From Bacteroidota bacterium (lineage in GTDB: Bacteria > Bacteroidota > Bacteroidia > Chitinophagales > Chitinophagaceae): a stretch of DNA of 64,000 nt. The notes under the pieces are model-generated. The model had not been told where the DNA came from, ran no database searches, and worked only from the letters and a program-made list of their open reading frames with translations. The position numbers and the translations under genes were made by a program. Positions within the stretch are counted from its first letter, which is position 1. Every line of letters begins with the position of its first letter. The stretch is from the NCBI GenBank assembly GCA_023386235.1, contig JAEWKC010000018.1, positions 1 to 64,000 of the forward strand, written 5' to 3'. This document shows positions 36,581 through 46,842 of the stretch, one piece after another.

Positions 36581-39500
36581 TTAAAATGAAAGTTTTAATC
36601 CTAATATATAAGTTGTAGTTATCGGATAATAGCTTGTTCTGCTATTATTACCAATATCTCCATCTTCCGGATCCATACCGGTGAATTTGGTAAATGTAAA
36701 TGGATTATAAACAGTTCCATAAAGTCTTAATGATGATGCTTTTAAACCACTGACTATTCTTTCAGGGAATGTATAGCCGAGCGTGATAGTTTTTACTTTT
36801 ATGAAGCTGGCATCTTCTAAAAACTCGCTGGTTTTATCACTTCTTCTATTGCTTGCGTTAGCAGATGCTCTAGGATATTTATTACTCGGATTATCAGGTG
36901 TCCACCTATCGAGCATTTCTATCCTGTTGTTATCTACACCAGCACCGGAAAGTAAAATATAATTATTACCATTATACACATCCCTGCCCTGAGAGAATGT
37001 AGTAAAGATGGTAAGGTCGAAGTTTTTATACAAAAAGTCATTAGTTAATGATCCGTAATATTTAGGATAAAACGAACCGGCGAAAACCCTGTCATCGGCA
37101 TCTATTTTTCCATCTCCGTTTTCATCCACATATCTTACATCTCCGGGTTTTGCTCCGAATTTCTTTGCTTCTTCCGCCTCATTTGCCTGCCATATACCGT
37201 TTGCGCGGATCATATATCTCTGCCCGATAGATAAAGGCTTGCCCACCCAATGATCTGTACCTATTCTTGTGGTAGTATCACCTAAAGATAATAATTCGTT
37301 CCTGTTGCTTGAAACCAGAAGCTTCGCATTCCATTTAAATTCACGATCAATTATACGCGCCTGTAAACCTAATTCAACACCCGTATTTTTCATATCGCCG
37401 ATATTTTTATACACGTTTGGAAAACCGGATATAGATGGTATTTCAATCATTCTTAAAAGACCATTCGTCCTGGTATTGTAATAATCAAAATTAGCTGTAA
37501 GCCTGTTGTTCAGTATACTGAAATCAAAGCCCACATTAAATTGTGCGGTAGATTCCCATCTCAAATCAAAAGAAGGAATATTTTGTACATAATAACCTCC
37601 TGCTTCGGCATTATTCCAGTTGTAGGGTGCATAGCCTAGTCGTGCAAATGTCTGGTAAGGGTTGATTACATTTGAGTTTCCTGTTAATCCGTAACTCACT
37701 CTGAATTTCAGATCATTAATCCATTCCTGATTTTGAATAAAGGGTTCTTGTGATATTCGCCAGGCAAAAGCCCCGCTTGGGAAGAAACCCCATTTATTCT
37801 GCGCGCCGAACCTTGAAGATCCGTCTGCTCTAAAGTTTCCGGTGAATATATATTTATCGTGCAATGTATAAATAACTCTGCCAACGTATGATAACATTTG
37901 CCATTCTTCCAGGTAGCTGTATGGTTTTCTGGCAGGAGCTTGCCCCGATCCTAAGCTATAGGATTCATAAGCATCACTGGCAAAACCGGAGGCGGATGCA
38001 CTAAATGACTCGTAATGGTTTTTCTGAGCTGAGAAAGCAGCAACCGCATTGAGATGATGAATTTCATTGAACGACTTTATAAAATTTATGGACGATTCAC
38101 TGATCCAGTTATAGTTTAGCGTTGCGCTTGCATAAGCATATCCGTCAGATATTCTTCCGTTAATTTCATCCTGACCGCTTATCAATATAGGATTGTAGAA
38201 ATTTACTTTGTTGTGATCTAATTCACCTGACAATTGGGTTTTGATATTCAGTCCTTCCATTATCTCGTAATTCAATGCTAATGATGAATTCAGATAAGGT
38301 TTAAAGTTTTTGTTTATTTGCAACTCTGAAAAAGCTACAGGATTTGCTCTTGGCGTACCCAAAGCGTTTTGGATCATAACATAATATACACCATTATCAT
38401 TTTTCACAGGCGACATGGGATTACCTATATTAGCCGGAAAGAGTATGTTGGTAGCATCTGAACCTTTTTGCAAAGCAATGCTTAAATTATTAAAACTGCT
38501 TAAAGTAAATTTTTCACCTATTTTCTGAATAGCATTAAATCTTAAATTGCCTCTTTTAAAATAAGAATTGTTTACTATACCCACATCATTGAAATACCCT
38601 CCTCCAAGAAATACTTTTGTCCTTTCATTACCACTCGATAAAGATATCTGGTAACTCTCCGTAGTTGCAGATGGATTCGTAACCTGCTTCCACCAATCGG
38701 TGGACTGACCGTTATCTAACATTTCCAGTTCGGTAGGTAAAAAAGCATTACCGGGCATTTGTGTACCGTCACTTGCATATGATTCCCTCCTTAGCTCGGC
38801 AAATTGTTGTGCATTCATCACTTCAACAGGATTATTGAACCTTTTCACACCTTTGTAAACGTCAATATCTAAAACCGTTCTACCTTCTTTACCACTCTTA
38901 GTGGTTATCAAAACCACCCCGTTCGCGGCACGCGCGCCATAAATAGCTGTTGATGAAGCATCTTTTAAAATAGTTATAGACTCTATGTCTGATGGGTTAA
39001 TAAGATTTACATTTCTGTTAGGAACAGGAAAACCGTCTACCACGTACAATGGTGTACCGCTACCTTCTGTCATAGAGTTATTTCCCCTGATGTTTAACAA
39101 AGGGCTTCCACCAGGGTTTCTGTCAGATTCTAATGTGTAAACGCCCGTGGCATTTCCCTGCAAAGCCTGCGCAATGTTTGCTGCCGGAAGTTTTTCTATA
39201 TCCTGTGCTGACACAACCGATACCGCGCCAGTGAGATCGCTTCTCCGGACACTACCATAGCCAATAACTACCACTTCATCCAAAGCATCTTCTCCCGGAA
39301 TAAGACTGATTGTAAGATTGTTTTGCGTACCGACCAAAACTTCCCGTTTTGCAAAACCTATGTACGAAAACTCAAGCACGGATGTATTTGCGGGTACCTG
39401 TATCGTGAAGTTTCCCGATTCATTTGTTGTAGTTATTTCCTTAGAATTTTTGACCGTAACAGTAACACCCGAAAGAGGATTGCCATTATCGTCATAAACA

Positions 39501-39592
39501 ATGCCACCCACATTACGGGCTGTTTGTGCAATTGTACCCATTACCATGAAAAGAAGAAATATGGATAATAAGCTTAGAATTTTGGATTTCAT
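36581..39592 (-). CDS. SusC/RagA family TonB-dependent receptor (pair 1)
   Basis: Outer-membrane channel that imports glycan fragments with its SusD, 1003 residues. A signal peptide (about 1-22) and a carboxypeptidase-like domain (about 28-105, VGGIVYDDNGNPLSGVTVTV) are followed by the SusC plug start DEVVVIGYGSVRRSDLTG (105-122). Further SusC features are IESITILKDASSTAIYGARAANGVVLITTK and the C-terminal LGLKLSF ending in an aromatic residue. It heads the operon susC-susD-GH36. An AraC-type operator-like element lies 115 bp upstream (39708-39755). Confidence 0.96.
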   Translation of the reverse strand: MKSKILSLLSIFLLFMVMGTIAQTARNVGGIVYDDNGNPLSGVTVTVKNSKEITTTNESGNFTIQVPANTSVLEFSYIGFAKREVLVGTQNNLTISLIPGEDALDEVVVIGYGSVRRSDLTGAVSVVSAQDIEKLPAANIAQALQGNATGVYTLESDRNPGGSPLLNIRGNNSMTEGSGTPLYVVDGFPVPNRNVNLINPSDIESITILKDASSTAIYGARAANGVVLITTKSGKEGRTVLDIDVYKGVKRFNNPVEVMNAQQFAELRRESYASDGTQMPGNAFLPTELEMLDNGQSTDWWKQVTNPSATTESYQISLSSGNERTKVFLGGGYFNDVGIVNNSYFKRGNLRFNAIQKIGEKFTLSSFNNLSIALQKGSDATNILFPANIGNPMSPVKNDNGVYYVMIQNALGTPRANPVAFSELQINKNFKPYLNSSLALNYEIMEGLNIKTQLSGELDHNKVNFYNPILISGQDEINGRISDGYAYASATLNYNWISESSINFIKSFNEIHHLNAVAAFSAQKNHYESFSASASGFASDAYESYSLGSGQAPARKPYSYLEEWQMLSYVGRVIYTLHDKYIFTGNFRADGSSRFGAQNKWGFFPSGAFAWRISQEPFIQNQEWINDLKFRVSYGLTGNSNVINPYQTFARLGYAPYNWNNAEAGGYYVQNIPSFDLRWESTAQFNVGFDFSILNNRLTANFDYYNTRTNGLLRMIEIPSISGFPNVYKNIGDMKNTGVELGLQARIIDREFKWNAKLLVSSNRNELLSLGDTTTRIGTDHWVGKPLSIGQRYMIRANGIWQANEAEEAKKFGAKPGDVRYVDENGDGKIDADDRVFAGSFYPKYYGSLTNDFLYKNFDLTIFTTFSQGRDVYNGNNYILLSGAGVDNNRIEMLDRWTPDNPSNKYPRASANASNRRSDKTSEFLEDASFIKVKTITLGYTFPERIVSGLKASSLRLYGTVYNPFTFTKFTGMDPEDGDIGNNSRTSYYPITTTYILGLKLSF

Positions 39593-39707
39593 AGTATTAA
39601 AATTTTAATGAGGAATTAGAGTATTTTTAAGAAACAAATGCAAAGTATTTTACAACTTTAAGAGATAGCTTAATTTGTTTAATCAAATTTCACAAATCAT
39701 TATCAAA

Positions 39708-39755
39708 AAAGAATGTTCATTATTACTATAATAATGGATTATCTTACTGTTTCGA
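39708..39755 (-). promoter_or_regulatory. Operator-like element, copy 1 (upstream of susC pair 1)
   Basis: A 48-bp element beginning AAAGAATGTTC on the plus strand. Two TTACTRT half-sites start at 39723 and 39744, exactly 21 bp apart, around the core AATAATGGA. It matches the copy at 51541 at 38 of 48 positions by hand alignment, and the copy at 44579 at 33 of 48. It sits 115 bp before the minus-strand susC start. The direct repeat spaced by two helical turns is the layout of AraC-family sites. Confidence 0.8.
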
Positions 39756-39763
39756 TAATAACA

Positions 39764-39792
39764 AAAAGACCTTGTTTTCAACAAGATCTTTT
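39764..39792 (-). terminator. Terminator after the DUF5107-MFS operon
   Basis: AAAAGACCTTGTT (39764-39776) pairs with AACAAGATCTTTT (39780-39792) with one mismatch and a 3-base loop. A-rich sequence to the left supplies the U tract on the minus strand. It lies 24 bp after the MFS stop codon, just before operator copy 1. Confidence 0.7.
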
Positions 39793-39816
39793 CGGGTTAA
39801 TTTATAGTATAGAATT

Positions 39817-41151
39817 TTAATGTCCTGTCATTACATTTTCAAGCTCTTCCAATGTTTTTCCTTTGGTTTCTTTCACGCGCAATTTTACAAAAACAAAGCC
39901 GACTAAACAGATACCAGCATAGATATAAAACGGTGTATAAGTACCGGTCTTTTCAACCAAGATGGGAAATGTAAAAACTAAAACTGCATAAGCCAACCAT
40001 AAAGAAACAACAGCAACAGATGTGGCTTTACCGCGTATTTTGTTCGGAAAAATCTCAGAAATAAGTACCCATGTTACAGGCGCTAAAGTCATGGCATAAA
40101 TAGCTATGGCAGCTAATAAAGGCCAAACGGCTGCCGACAAACCTTGTTGCAATAATATCGCACTGATAATATAAGAAACGCAGAGACCTAAGGCACCAAA
40201 CAACATTAACGGTTTCCTTCCTAATTTATCAACCTGCCACATTGCTATCAAAGTAAAAACAAGATTAACCGCATTGATAATAACCAATTGTTTTAGCTGG
40301 TCGCCCAAGCTAAAGCCGATACTTTCAAAAATTCTTGCTCCGTAATTAAAGATCGCGTTTGCTCCGCTCCATTGTTGAAATACAGCCAATCCCATTCCTA
40401 TAATAATTGCCGGCAATGCTGCCTTGCTGAACACTTCTTTAAAACTTACCTTTTTTGTATCCTCTCCTTTTAAAGTATTTTGTATGGAATTGACCGACTC
40501 TGTTGCATACACCTCTCCACCAATCTTATTTAAAATTACAGCTGCATCTTTTTCTCTCTTCCTCGCTACTAACCATCTTGGGCTTTCAGGAAGCCATAGT
40601 ACACCTATCAGGAATAAAAATGAGGGCACAGCTCCGAGACCAACCATCCAACGCCAGGCATCATCACCGGCATCCCGTAATGCATAATTCACCAGACTCG
40701 TAATGAATATACCGATCGTTACTGTCAATTGGTTGATTGAAACCATTTGGCCCCGCATGGATGCAGGTGAAATTTCTGCAATGTACATGGGGGAAAGTAC
40801 AGATGCCATGCCTACCCCTACGCCTGCCACAAATCGCGAAAAAATAAACACATCTCTTCCTGTAGAAAAGCCCATTGCCAGGGAAGATATTAAAAATATA
40901 AAAGCTGCTGCCATTAACGCCTTCTTTCTGCCTACCTTATCTGAAAAGGTACCGGCAAACAAACATCCTGCTATACAGCCCAATGCCAGAGAGGCAGTTA
41001 AAAAACCCTCCCAATATTCATTCAATGCAAACTGGTCTGCAAGAAATGGCAATGCACCTGCTATAACAGCAAAATCAAACCCGAATAAATAACCGCCCAA
41101 TGCAGAAATAAAAGCCATTCTTATAATGTAAGATTTGTTGTAAGAGTACAT
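39817..41151 (-). CDS. MFS sugar porter family transporter
   Basis: A 444-residue inner-membrane sugar:proton symporter-like protein with 12 predicted helices. Sugar porter hallmarks are the helix-1 motif SALGGYLFGFDFAVIAG, SDKVGRKKALM, PESPRWLVARKREKDA, FQQWSGANAIFNYGARIFESIGF and DKLGRKPLMLFG, ending in LRVKETKGKTLEELE. Members carry monosaccharides or disaccharides; galactose would fit the surrounding enzymes, but substrate cannot be read from motifs. It lies 24 bp behind the DUF5107 gene in one operon, which would bring released sugar from the periplasm into the cell. Confidence 0.94.
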   Translation of the reverse strand: MYSYNKSYIIRMAFISALGGYLFGFDFAVIAGALPFLADQFALNEYWEGFLTASLALGCIAGCLFAGTFSDKVGRKKALMAAAFIFLISSLAMGFSTGRDVFIFSRFVAGVGVGMASVLSPMYIAEISPASMRGQMVSINQLTVTIGIFITSLVNYALRDAGDDAWRWMVGLGAVPSFLFLIGVLWLPESPRWLVARKREKDAAVILNKIGGEVYATESVNSIQNTLKGEDTKKVSFKEVFSKAALPAIIIGMGLAVFQQWSGANAIFNYGARIFESIGFSLGDQLKQLVIINAVNLVFTLIAMWQVDKLGRKPLMLFGALGLCVSYIISAILLQQGLSAAVWPLLAAIAIYAMTLAPVTWVLISEIFPNKIRGKATSVAVVSLWLAYAVLVFTFPILVEKTGTYTPFYIYAGICLVGFVFVKLRVKETKGKTLEELENVMTGH

Positions 41152-41175
41152 GTATTTATATTTTAAAATAAAAAA

Positions 41176-44100
41176 TTATTTTTTCAAAATAGCTTTGATA
41201 AAGGGTATCATGCGTATATACGATGCGGCACCCTGGTGATTGATGTCTGCTTCTACTACTTTTTCAAGTTCTTCTTTCGCCCTGTCATATTCACCTAATC
41301 CCAAATAACCAAGACCGATGAGGTATTGTGCATGGTTTTTATTTCTCTTATCCAAATCAAGATCAAACACAAGCAAGTCGGGCAAAGACACAGCAAAATA
41401 ATCTATCTTCACTTCGTCATTATAATGTTCCCGACCAAAGTCTATAAACTTTTTATAAATGGCTTTTGCCTTATCCGATTCATTTAATTTATACCACGCT
41501 AATCCCTGGTAGAATATCTTGTCGGGTTGTGGATCGTTGTAATAAATTGCCTGTACAGGTTCACTGATACCGATAGTAGCTTTTAAAAAATAGTTCTTCG
41601 CTTCTTCTATATCTCCCAAACCTTCTAATACCAATGCCTTCAGGAAGTATACATCGTTTTCCTGCGCGTTATACAATTTACCCTCACCCAGGTTTTTAGG
41701 GTATTTTTCAAGTGATGATAAAAGTTGTAAAGCCTTCTCATAATCTTTATCAAGTATAGCTTTCTTTGCCAGTTCTGTATAGCCCAAAATAAACTGTCCC
41801 AGTACTTTCCCTTCGCCGCCTTCCCACGGATGAAATTTTCTTTGTGCAAGTAATGCTTTGGATTTTTCAAAATTTTCAAGATTATTATACAGAGCTATTC
41901 TTTCCAAGTATAAGTCGTCTCTGCTTTCTGTCAGCGCCAAATGTTTTTCAAGAAATTCAAGCCGTTCTTTGTAAGGCTTGCCCATTATCTTATATAATTG
42001 ATCTAACTCCATCAAAACGCGCGCATCTGTTTCATCCAATAAAAATGCTTTTTCTAAATACTTCAAAGATCTTTCCTTGTCATTTTTTTTATTAAAATAT
42101 GCCAAAGATAAATTTCTAAAAGGTGTAGCAAAAGTATCGTCCAATACAATGGCGCTTTCCCAGCACGCTATCGCTTCATCGTATTGTTTTTTATCGTACC
42201 AAAGATTACCCAGGTAATAATATGCTTTAGCATTTTGTGGATTCAACTTTATAGCTGTTGTAAGAATATTAATTTCTTCCTGCTTATTTGGAAATACATA
42301 ATCGGCAGATAATTTTGATGCTACTTCAAAAAGTTCTTTTGCTTTCTCTTCATTGTAATGGCTTGCAAAATACCCCAAGTAATAATAGCATAATGGAGAA
42401 GTATTTTCATTGAGCTGTATGTATGTATTGATAATGGTTTCAGCCTCCTCATATAAGCCGGTATCAGCATAATCAAGGGATAGTTCGAGGTAATTATTCA
42501 AGGCATTGCGCATTAATTCTGTAAATCTTTTCAGCACCTCATTATCTTTCTCCAAAAGATATTTTTCAAACCAACAGCCATAATTGAATACATCAAGTTC
42601 TACGGATGCATCAATCAGATGTTTTGCTTTATCTGTATCGCCTGATTTACGCAAAAGAATAGTTTTCAAGTGCCTGGCTGTGATGCTGTGATAATTTCTC
42701 ACTAAAGATTTTTCTATCAAATAAAGCGCAAGTTTATATTCTTGTTGTTTAGTCTTTATTTTGGTAAGCTGCAAAAAACCTGCATGCTGCCAGGCATCAT
42801 TCCACACAGCTTTATAAAACGCGTCATAAGCCGCATGTTCATTTCCCTGTAGCTTCAGACACACGCCTAAATTATAATAAGGTTCGCCATTAAAAGGATT
42901 TGGATTTCTTTTAGTCAAAGTTTTTATCGCTGTTCGGAAATAGGATTCAGCCAGTGGAAACTGTCCTCTGCGCAGCAACAGCAAACCCATAGCATTGTTG
43001 CACTGTACATTTCCCGGCTCTCTGCTTAATCCTTCGCGGTAGTAATCTACCGGGCTGAATGTCGCATGCCTGTATTGTTCCAGGTGAAGTCCATTCAGGT
43101 ATAATTCCTCAACGGATTCGATATCTTTTGGTGAAAGAGCAGCTGTTGCAGCCGGCGGAATTTCTTTTTCTTCTCTCTTTTCCTGCTTAAATTCCACTAA
43201 AATTTCTCCATTATGTTCAACGATAAATTTCCATTCAGTTAAGTCAATAGCTGGTATATTTGTTATGAATTGTTCACTAAAAATTTCTTCCGGAGAAATT
43301 GTGCCGGTAAATTCTTTTATTAATTTATCCTGGTAATAAATGCTGACCTTGCAATCTTTATATATTGCGGTAGCATAAACTTTTACAATTAAGCTATTGT
43401 TATTTTTAATTATATTGATCAATGCTTCTTTCGTTGCGTTTTTCACACCACCTGTTTGTGCAAACGGCATAAAATATTGTTCAAAGGTTTTTTCTTCATT
43501 GGGCATCAGCCATGTAAAATCTGGTTGATTGTCTGTGTATACACCGGTCATAAGCTCAATGTATGGACCGTCTTCGTCTGTAAGATGCCTATCCCAGGTA
43601 AAACCAAAATCTCCATTGCCCCATGTCCATTGTTTTTTGCCGGGCGAGAAATGATGATCGGCGACATGTAACATGCCAGCTTCTGTGTCGTGCTCGTAGC
43701 AACCTATAAAATCATACTCTGATTCAATAGCCATGTAGGAAGTAGGCACCGGTATGGTATCATATCTTGAAATATCTGTGCCGGGCGCATAATCAACTTT
43801 ATAATATGTACCTTTTGCTATGGGGAAAGAAGATACATCACGTTTGCCATGATCAAACACCGCATACACATCCGGCGGAAAAATAGACTGGTAATGAGCG
43901 TTTACTTTCACCGCAGGATTAGCCCACCACAGAAAAGTTTGCGGCAGTTGGGTTCTATTAAACAATTTGCCTTTTATTTCCAGATACGCTTTGTCAGGAT
44001 ACAATGTAAAACCGGCCGTACCTTTTGTTCTGAACATCACTTCTATCTCATTCACCCAAACAGTAACGCTGCCGTCTTCATTCTCTTTTATCGCAAAGTC

Positions 44101-44490
44101 CACAGGCTGAAACGTACTTGGTCTGTGGTGTTGCGGCCAGTTGAATTCTATACCTCCGGATATCCATGGACCCGTAAGTCCTACCAATGCCGGTTTTATA
44201 ACCTGATTGTAATAGACAAAATCCCTCTGGCGAATTTTATCATACGCACGTTGCACTCTTCCTCCTAATTCCGGAAGAATCATTATTTTTAAATAATCAT
44301 TTTCTAAAAAAACTGCATTGTATTCTTTATCTTTTTTCTCATCGGAAATAGATTCCACAACTGCGTGCGGGTACACAACTCCGCTACTACCCTGGTAAAC
44401 TCTTTTTTCTAGAAATAATGGATTTTTTTCCGGCGCCCCTACTTCGTAAGTAGGTATTATTATCTTCTCGCACCAAGCATGAACTTTCAT
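41176..44490 (-). CDS. DUF5107 domain protein with long TPR array
   Basis: A 1104-residue protein without a signal peptide, so probably cytosolic. The N-terminal third (about 1-345) is a DUF5107 domain with a mutarotase-like beta-sandwich pattern: YLKIMILPELGGRVQRAYDK, LVGLTGPWISGGIEFNWPQHH, QTFLWWANPAVKVN and TWGNGDFGFTWDRHLTDEDGPY. A linker domain (about 360-430) follows, then about 650 residues of TPR-like repeats (NAMGLLLLRRGQFPLAESYF, AKAYYYLGNLWYDKKQYDEA). The domain's activity is not established to my knowledge; a carbohydrate-binding or glycoside-active role is inferred from the locus and fold. It is the first gene of an operon with the sugar porter, with operator copy 3 88 bp upstream. 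Confidence 0.88.
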   Translation of the reverse strand: MKVHAWCEKIIIPTYEVGAPEKNPLFLEKRVYQGSSGVVYPHAVVESISDEKKDKEYNAVFLENDYLKIMILPELGGRVQRAYDKIRQRDFVYYNQVIKPALVGLTGPWISGGIEFNWPQHHRPSTFQPVDFAIKENEDGSVTVWVNEIEVMFRTKGTAGFTLYPDKAYLEIKGKLFNRTQLPQTFLWWANPAVKVNAHYQSIFPPDVYAVFDHGKRDVSSFPIAKGTYYKVDYAPGTDISRYDTIPVPTSYMAIESEYDFIGCYEHDTEAGMLHVADHHFSPGKKQWTWGNGDFGFTWDRHLTDEDGPYIELMTGVYTDNQPDFTWLMPNEEKTFEQYFMPFAQTGGVKNATKEALINIIKNNNSLIVKVYATAIYKDCKVSIYYQDKLIKEFTGTISPEEIFSEQFITNIPAIDLTEWKFIVEHNGEILVEFKQEKREEKEIPPAATAALSPKDIESVEELYLNGLHLEQYRHATFSPVDYYREGLSREPGNVQCNNAMGLLLLRRGQFPLAESYFRTAIKTLTKRNPNPFNGEPYYNLGVCLKLQGNEHAAYDAFYKAVWNDAWQHAGFLQLTKIKTKQQEYKLALYLIEKSLVRNYHSITARHLKTILLRKSGDTDKAKHLIDASVELDVFNYGCWFEKYLLEKDNEVLKRFTELMRNALNNYLELSLDYADTGLYEEAETIINTYIQLNENTSPLCYYYLGYFASHYNEEKAKELFEVASKLSADYVFPNKQEEINILTTAIKLNPQNAKAYYYLGNLWYDKKQYDEAIACWESAIVLDDTFATPFRNLSLAYFNKKNDKERSLKYLEKAFLLDETDARVLMELDQLYKIMGKPYKERLEFLEKHLALTESRDDLYLERIALYNNLENFEKSKALLAQRKFHPWEGGEGKVLGQFILGYTELAKKAILDKDYEKALQLLSSLEKYPKNLGEGKLYNAQENDVYFLKALVLEGLGDIEEAKNYFLKATIGISEPVQAIYYNDPQPDKIFYQGLAWYKLNESDKAKAIYKKFIDFGREHYNDEVKIDYFAVSLPDLLVFDLDLDKRNKNHAQYLIGLGYLGLGEYDRAKEELEKVVEADINHQGAASYIRMIPFIKAILKK

Positions 44491-44578
44491 CAGTATATTT
44501 TATTTTTTATATCTTAATCAAGTGAAATATTTGATATGTATTTGTAATACATCTCAAAGTTCTTAAATCTAAAATTAG

Positions 44579-44626
44579 AAACAATAGTCTTTTTTTGTAA
44601 AATGATGGATTAAATTACTATATACA
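44579..44626 (-). promoter_or_regulatory. Operator-like element, copy 3 (upstream of DUF5107-MFS operon)
   Basis: Aligns without gaps to copy 1 at 33 of 48 positions by hand count. The core AATGATGGATTA and the distal half-site TTACTAT (44615-44621) are kept; the proximal half-site is degenerate (TTTGTAA at 44594). It has the same orientation as the other copies and lies 88 bp before the DUF5107 start, directly behind the stop of the neighbouring hydrolase gene. Confidence 0.65.
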
Positions 44627-46840
44627 TTAATTTACAGGATATAATTTAAACAGAATTGCATCTTCAGGATTTATATCAAACGAATATAACGCATCATCTT
44701 TACCCCACACAGCTATTGTATCATTAGTAAGAAAATCTTTTATTATATAGTTTTCATCCTTAAGCCCTATCTTGTTTCTATGAAAGGAACTTTTATATTT
44801 ATCCTTTTCAGAAAAATTAAACGCAGAAACCAGCACTGTGTCTTGAGGCAAATAAAAACTTAGTCGCTGATTTTCTGTCAATCCGTCTGCAATTTTTAAA
44901 GGTATAAATGCTTTGGGGCTGCTAAAAAACCTGCAAACATTTTCATTATCTAAATATTTTTTTGCTCTTCTCATTGCATCGCTATTTCTAAAATCAGTAC
45001 CGTCTCCGAATATACTTCCCAACGTTATCATAGAGTACAGTCTTATTTTTATATCTTTCTCAGAAAGATCCGCGTTATTCTGAAAATTTTTCATCACTAT
45101 CACATCCATATTTGTAAAAGGCAAAAGTGTGCCATGTACCCATCCTAAATGTGAAGATGTGATCATGGAAGAAGCTGTACTGCCATAATGCGGAAATTCT
45201 TTTTTGTCATCTCTTAGGTGTGAGTAAATATCGGTTGATAAAAAGCGGGCATGTGCATACTGATGAGGAAACATAGGAGATATAGCATGAGTAATAAATA
45301 TATCGTGACCCAAAATGGAATCTATTAGTTGTTTTAGCATCTTCATACCATAATTGTAGCCTTCCATGCCAGAACGGATATTTTTGTTATATCTTACAGT
45401 TGACTCCATTGCACCGGCAGAGAGAAAATCTATTTTTAAAAACTTAGCATTTATAGTTTTTGCCTTTTGAAGTTCGGCAATGATTCTTTTACGGGTAGCG
45501 GGGTGCGTAGGATCTAAAGGGAACGCACCAAAATCACCGTCTTTATAAATAATAGTTTTGCCTGAATTGTCTTTCAATGTTACATCTCTAATATACTCGT
45601 TTGTATGTTGCAGTTTACCCGTCTCTACAGAATTTTTCCACGTCCAAATAGCAAAAGGAATAAAATAAAAGCCCATTTGTTGATTACGTTTTTCTCCATA
45701 TTTTCCTATGGATGCTAATACTTCTGTGGTATAAATAGATTGGTCATAAGAGTCTATACTCATAACGGGTTTGGCGTATCTGTTAAAATTATTCATCGAA
45801 GAAATAAAATCAGATACTTTCGCAACTCCATCGGGCATCATTATCCCTTTATGTCCTAAAACATTTTCCACCCCAAAACTATTCCAGTAAAAAGGCGCAT
45901 AACCATTCCAATATAACGATCCTGAAATTTTTGCATTTAATTGTCCATAGAGTTTATAAGCATTATGTATATAATCATCGTAACAAATAAAAACTAAAGG
46001 AGAAAATATTTTTTTTCCTTTCATAGTACCATGTGGCACCACATCATGCGTCCCATCGAAACCGCCAAATTCTTTCGGAAGTGTCGGATTATCTTTTGTT
46101 GAAGCGCCTCCATATACAATGAGATCATTTATACTTCCTCTGTTTTCAGATGTTTTGTATTTTATACCTGTTTTCCAAAAATTATGAGACAAATTGCCAA
46201 TGACGATTCCGTTCATTTTTTCATAATCATACAAAGAAGTAAATTCATAACCTTCTCCCTGCATATATTGATTATTCCAATCTACAGTAAGATATTTTAC
46301 CCAGTTATCATTATCATAGGGAACATCTAATAGTCTTGGTTCATTACCATTGACAAAAACCGTATTGTTTTTATCCGCAAGTGTTGCAAAAGGACTGATG
46401 AGGTTGCTTTCCAACAGTGGTGTATTATTTTTAGCTTCTGCTACAACACTACTTAAAATGTAAGGTTGATTTTTATAAATGGTAATGTGTTGTACAAGTC
46501 GCAGAGGCTTAGATTCATCTTCATGAATAAAATTTACAATTATTGATTGCCCTATAGCATCCTTATTTTGTTCAATAGTATAGGTATGCTTAGCAAACTC
46601 GTTTGTAGTAAATACTCCTTTTTCCGTATCATGAAATACAGCCACGGTACTTTTAAAGAAAGTGCCATTAGGAAAGATGTAGTCTATTGTTCCTGACATA
46701 AGATTTAAATCAATCTGATAATAATCGGATCTTATCAACAAGTTTCTATCGGTCTTTTCTACAGATTGTGGAAAGGCTGCAGAGCACATAAACACAAGGA
46801 TTAAGAGCAATTGTATTGCTTTCTTTGTATTACCAATCAT
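44627..46840 (-). CDS. Putative glycoside hydrolase, clan GH-D-like (alpha-galactosidase related)
   Basis: A 737-residue exported protein; the signal peptide ends near MCSAAFPQS. An N-terminal beta-sandwich (about 30-290) precedes a TIM-barrel-like region. NAKFLKIDFLSAGA places a likely nucleophile at D471 on a strand end, and HARFLSTDIYSHL places a likely acid/base at D537; this KxDF...RxxxDI order is that of clan GH-D (GH27/GH36). The GH36 fingerprints (KWDxN, CSGGGRxD) are absent, so it is not a standard GH36 and may belong to another or an unnamed family. It starts 2 bp after susD pair 2. Function as alpha-glycosidase is inferred. Confidence 0.75.
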   Translation of the reverse strand: MIGNTKKAIQLLLILVFMCSAAFPQSVEKTDRNLLIRSDYYQIDLNLMSGTIDYIFPNGTFFKSTVAVFHDTEKGVFTTNEFAKHTYTIEQNKDAIGQSIIVNFIHEDESKPLRLVQHITIYKNQPYILSSVVAEAKNNTPLLESNLISPFATLADKNNTVFVNGNEPRLLDVPYDNDNWVKYLTVDWNNQYMQGEGYEFTSLYDYEKMNGIVIGNLSHNFWKTGIKYKTSENRGSINDLIVYGGASTKDNPTLPKEFGGFDGTHDVVPHGTMKGKKIFSPLVFICYDDYIHNAYKLYGQLNAKISGSLYWNGYAPFYWNSFGVENVLGHKGIMMPDGVAKVSDFISSMNNFNRYAKPVMSIDSYDQSIYTTEVLASIGKYGEKRNQQMGFYFIPFAIWTWKNSVETGKLQHTNEYIRDVTLKDNSGKTIIYKDGDFGAFPLDPTHPATRKRIIAELQKAKTINAKFLKIDFLSAGAMESTVRYNKNIRSGMEGYNYGMKMLKQLIDSILGHDIFITHAISPMFPHQYAHARFLSTDIYSHLRDDKKEFPHYGSTASSMITSSHLGWVHGTLLPFTNMDVIVMKNFQNNADLSEKDIKIRLYSMITLGSIFGDGTDFRNSDAMRRAKKYLDNENVCRFFSSPKAFIPLKIADGLTENQRLSFYLPQDTVLVSAFNFSEKDKYKSSFHRNKIGLKDENYIIKDFLTNDTIAVWGKDDALYSFDINPEDAILFKLYPVN

Positions 46841-46842
46841 AA

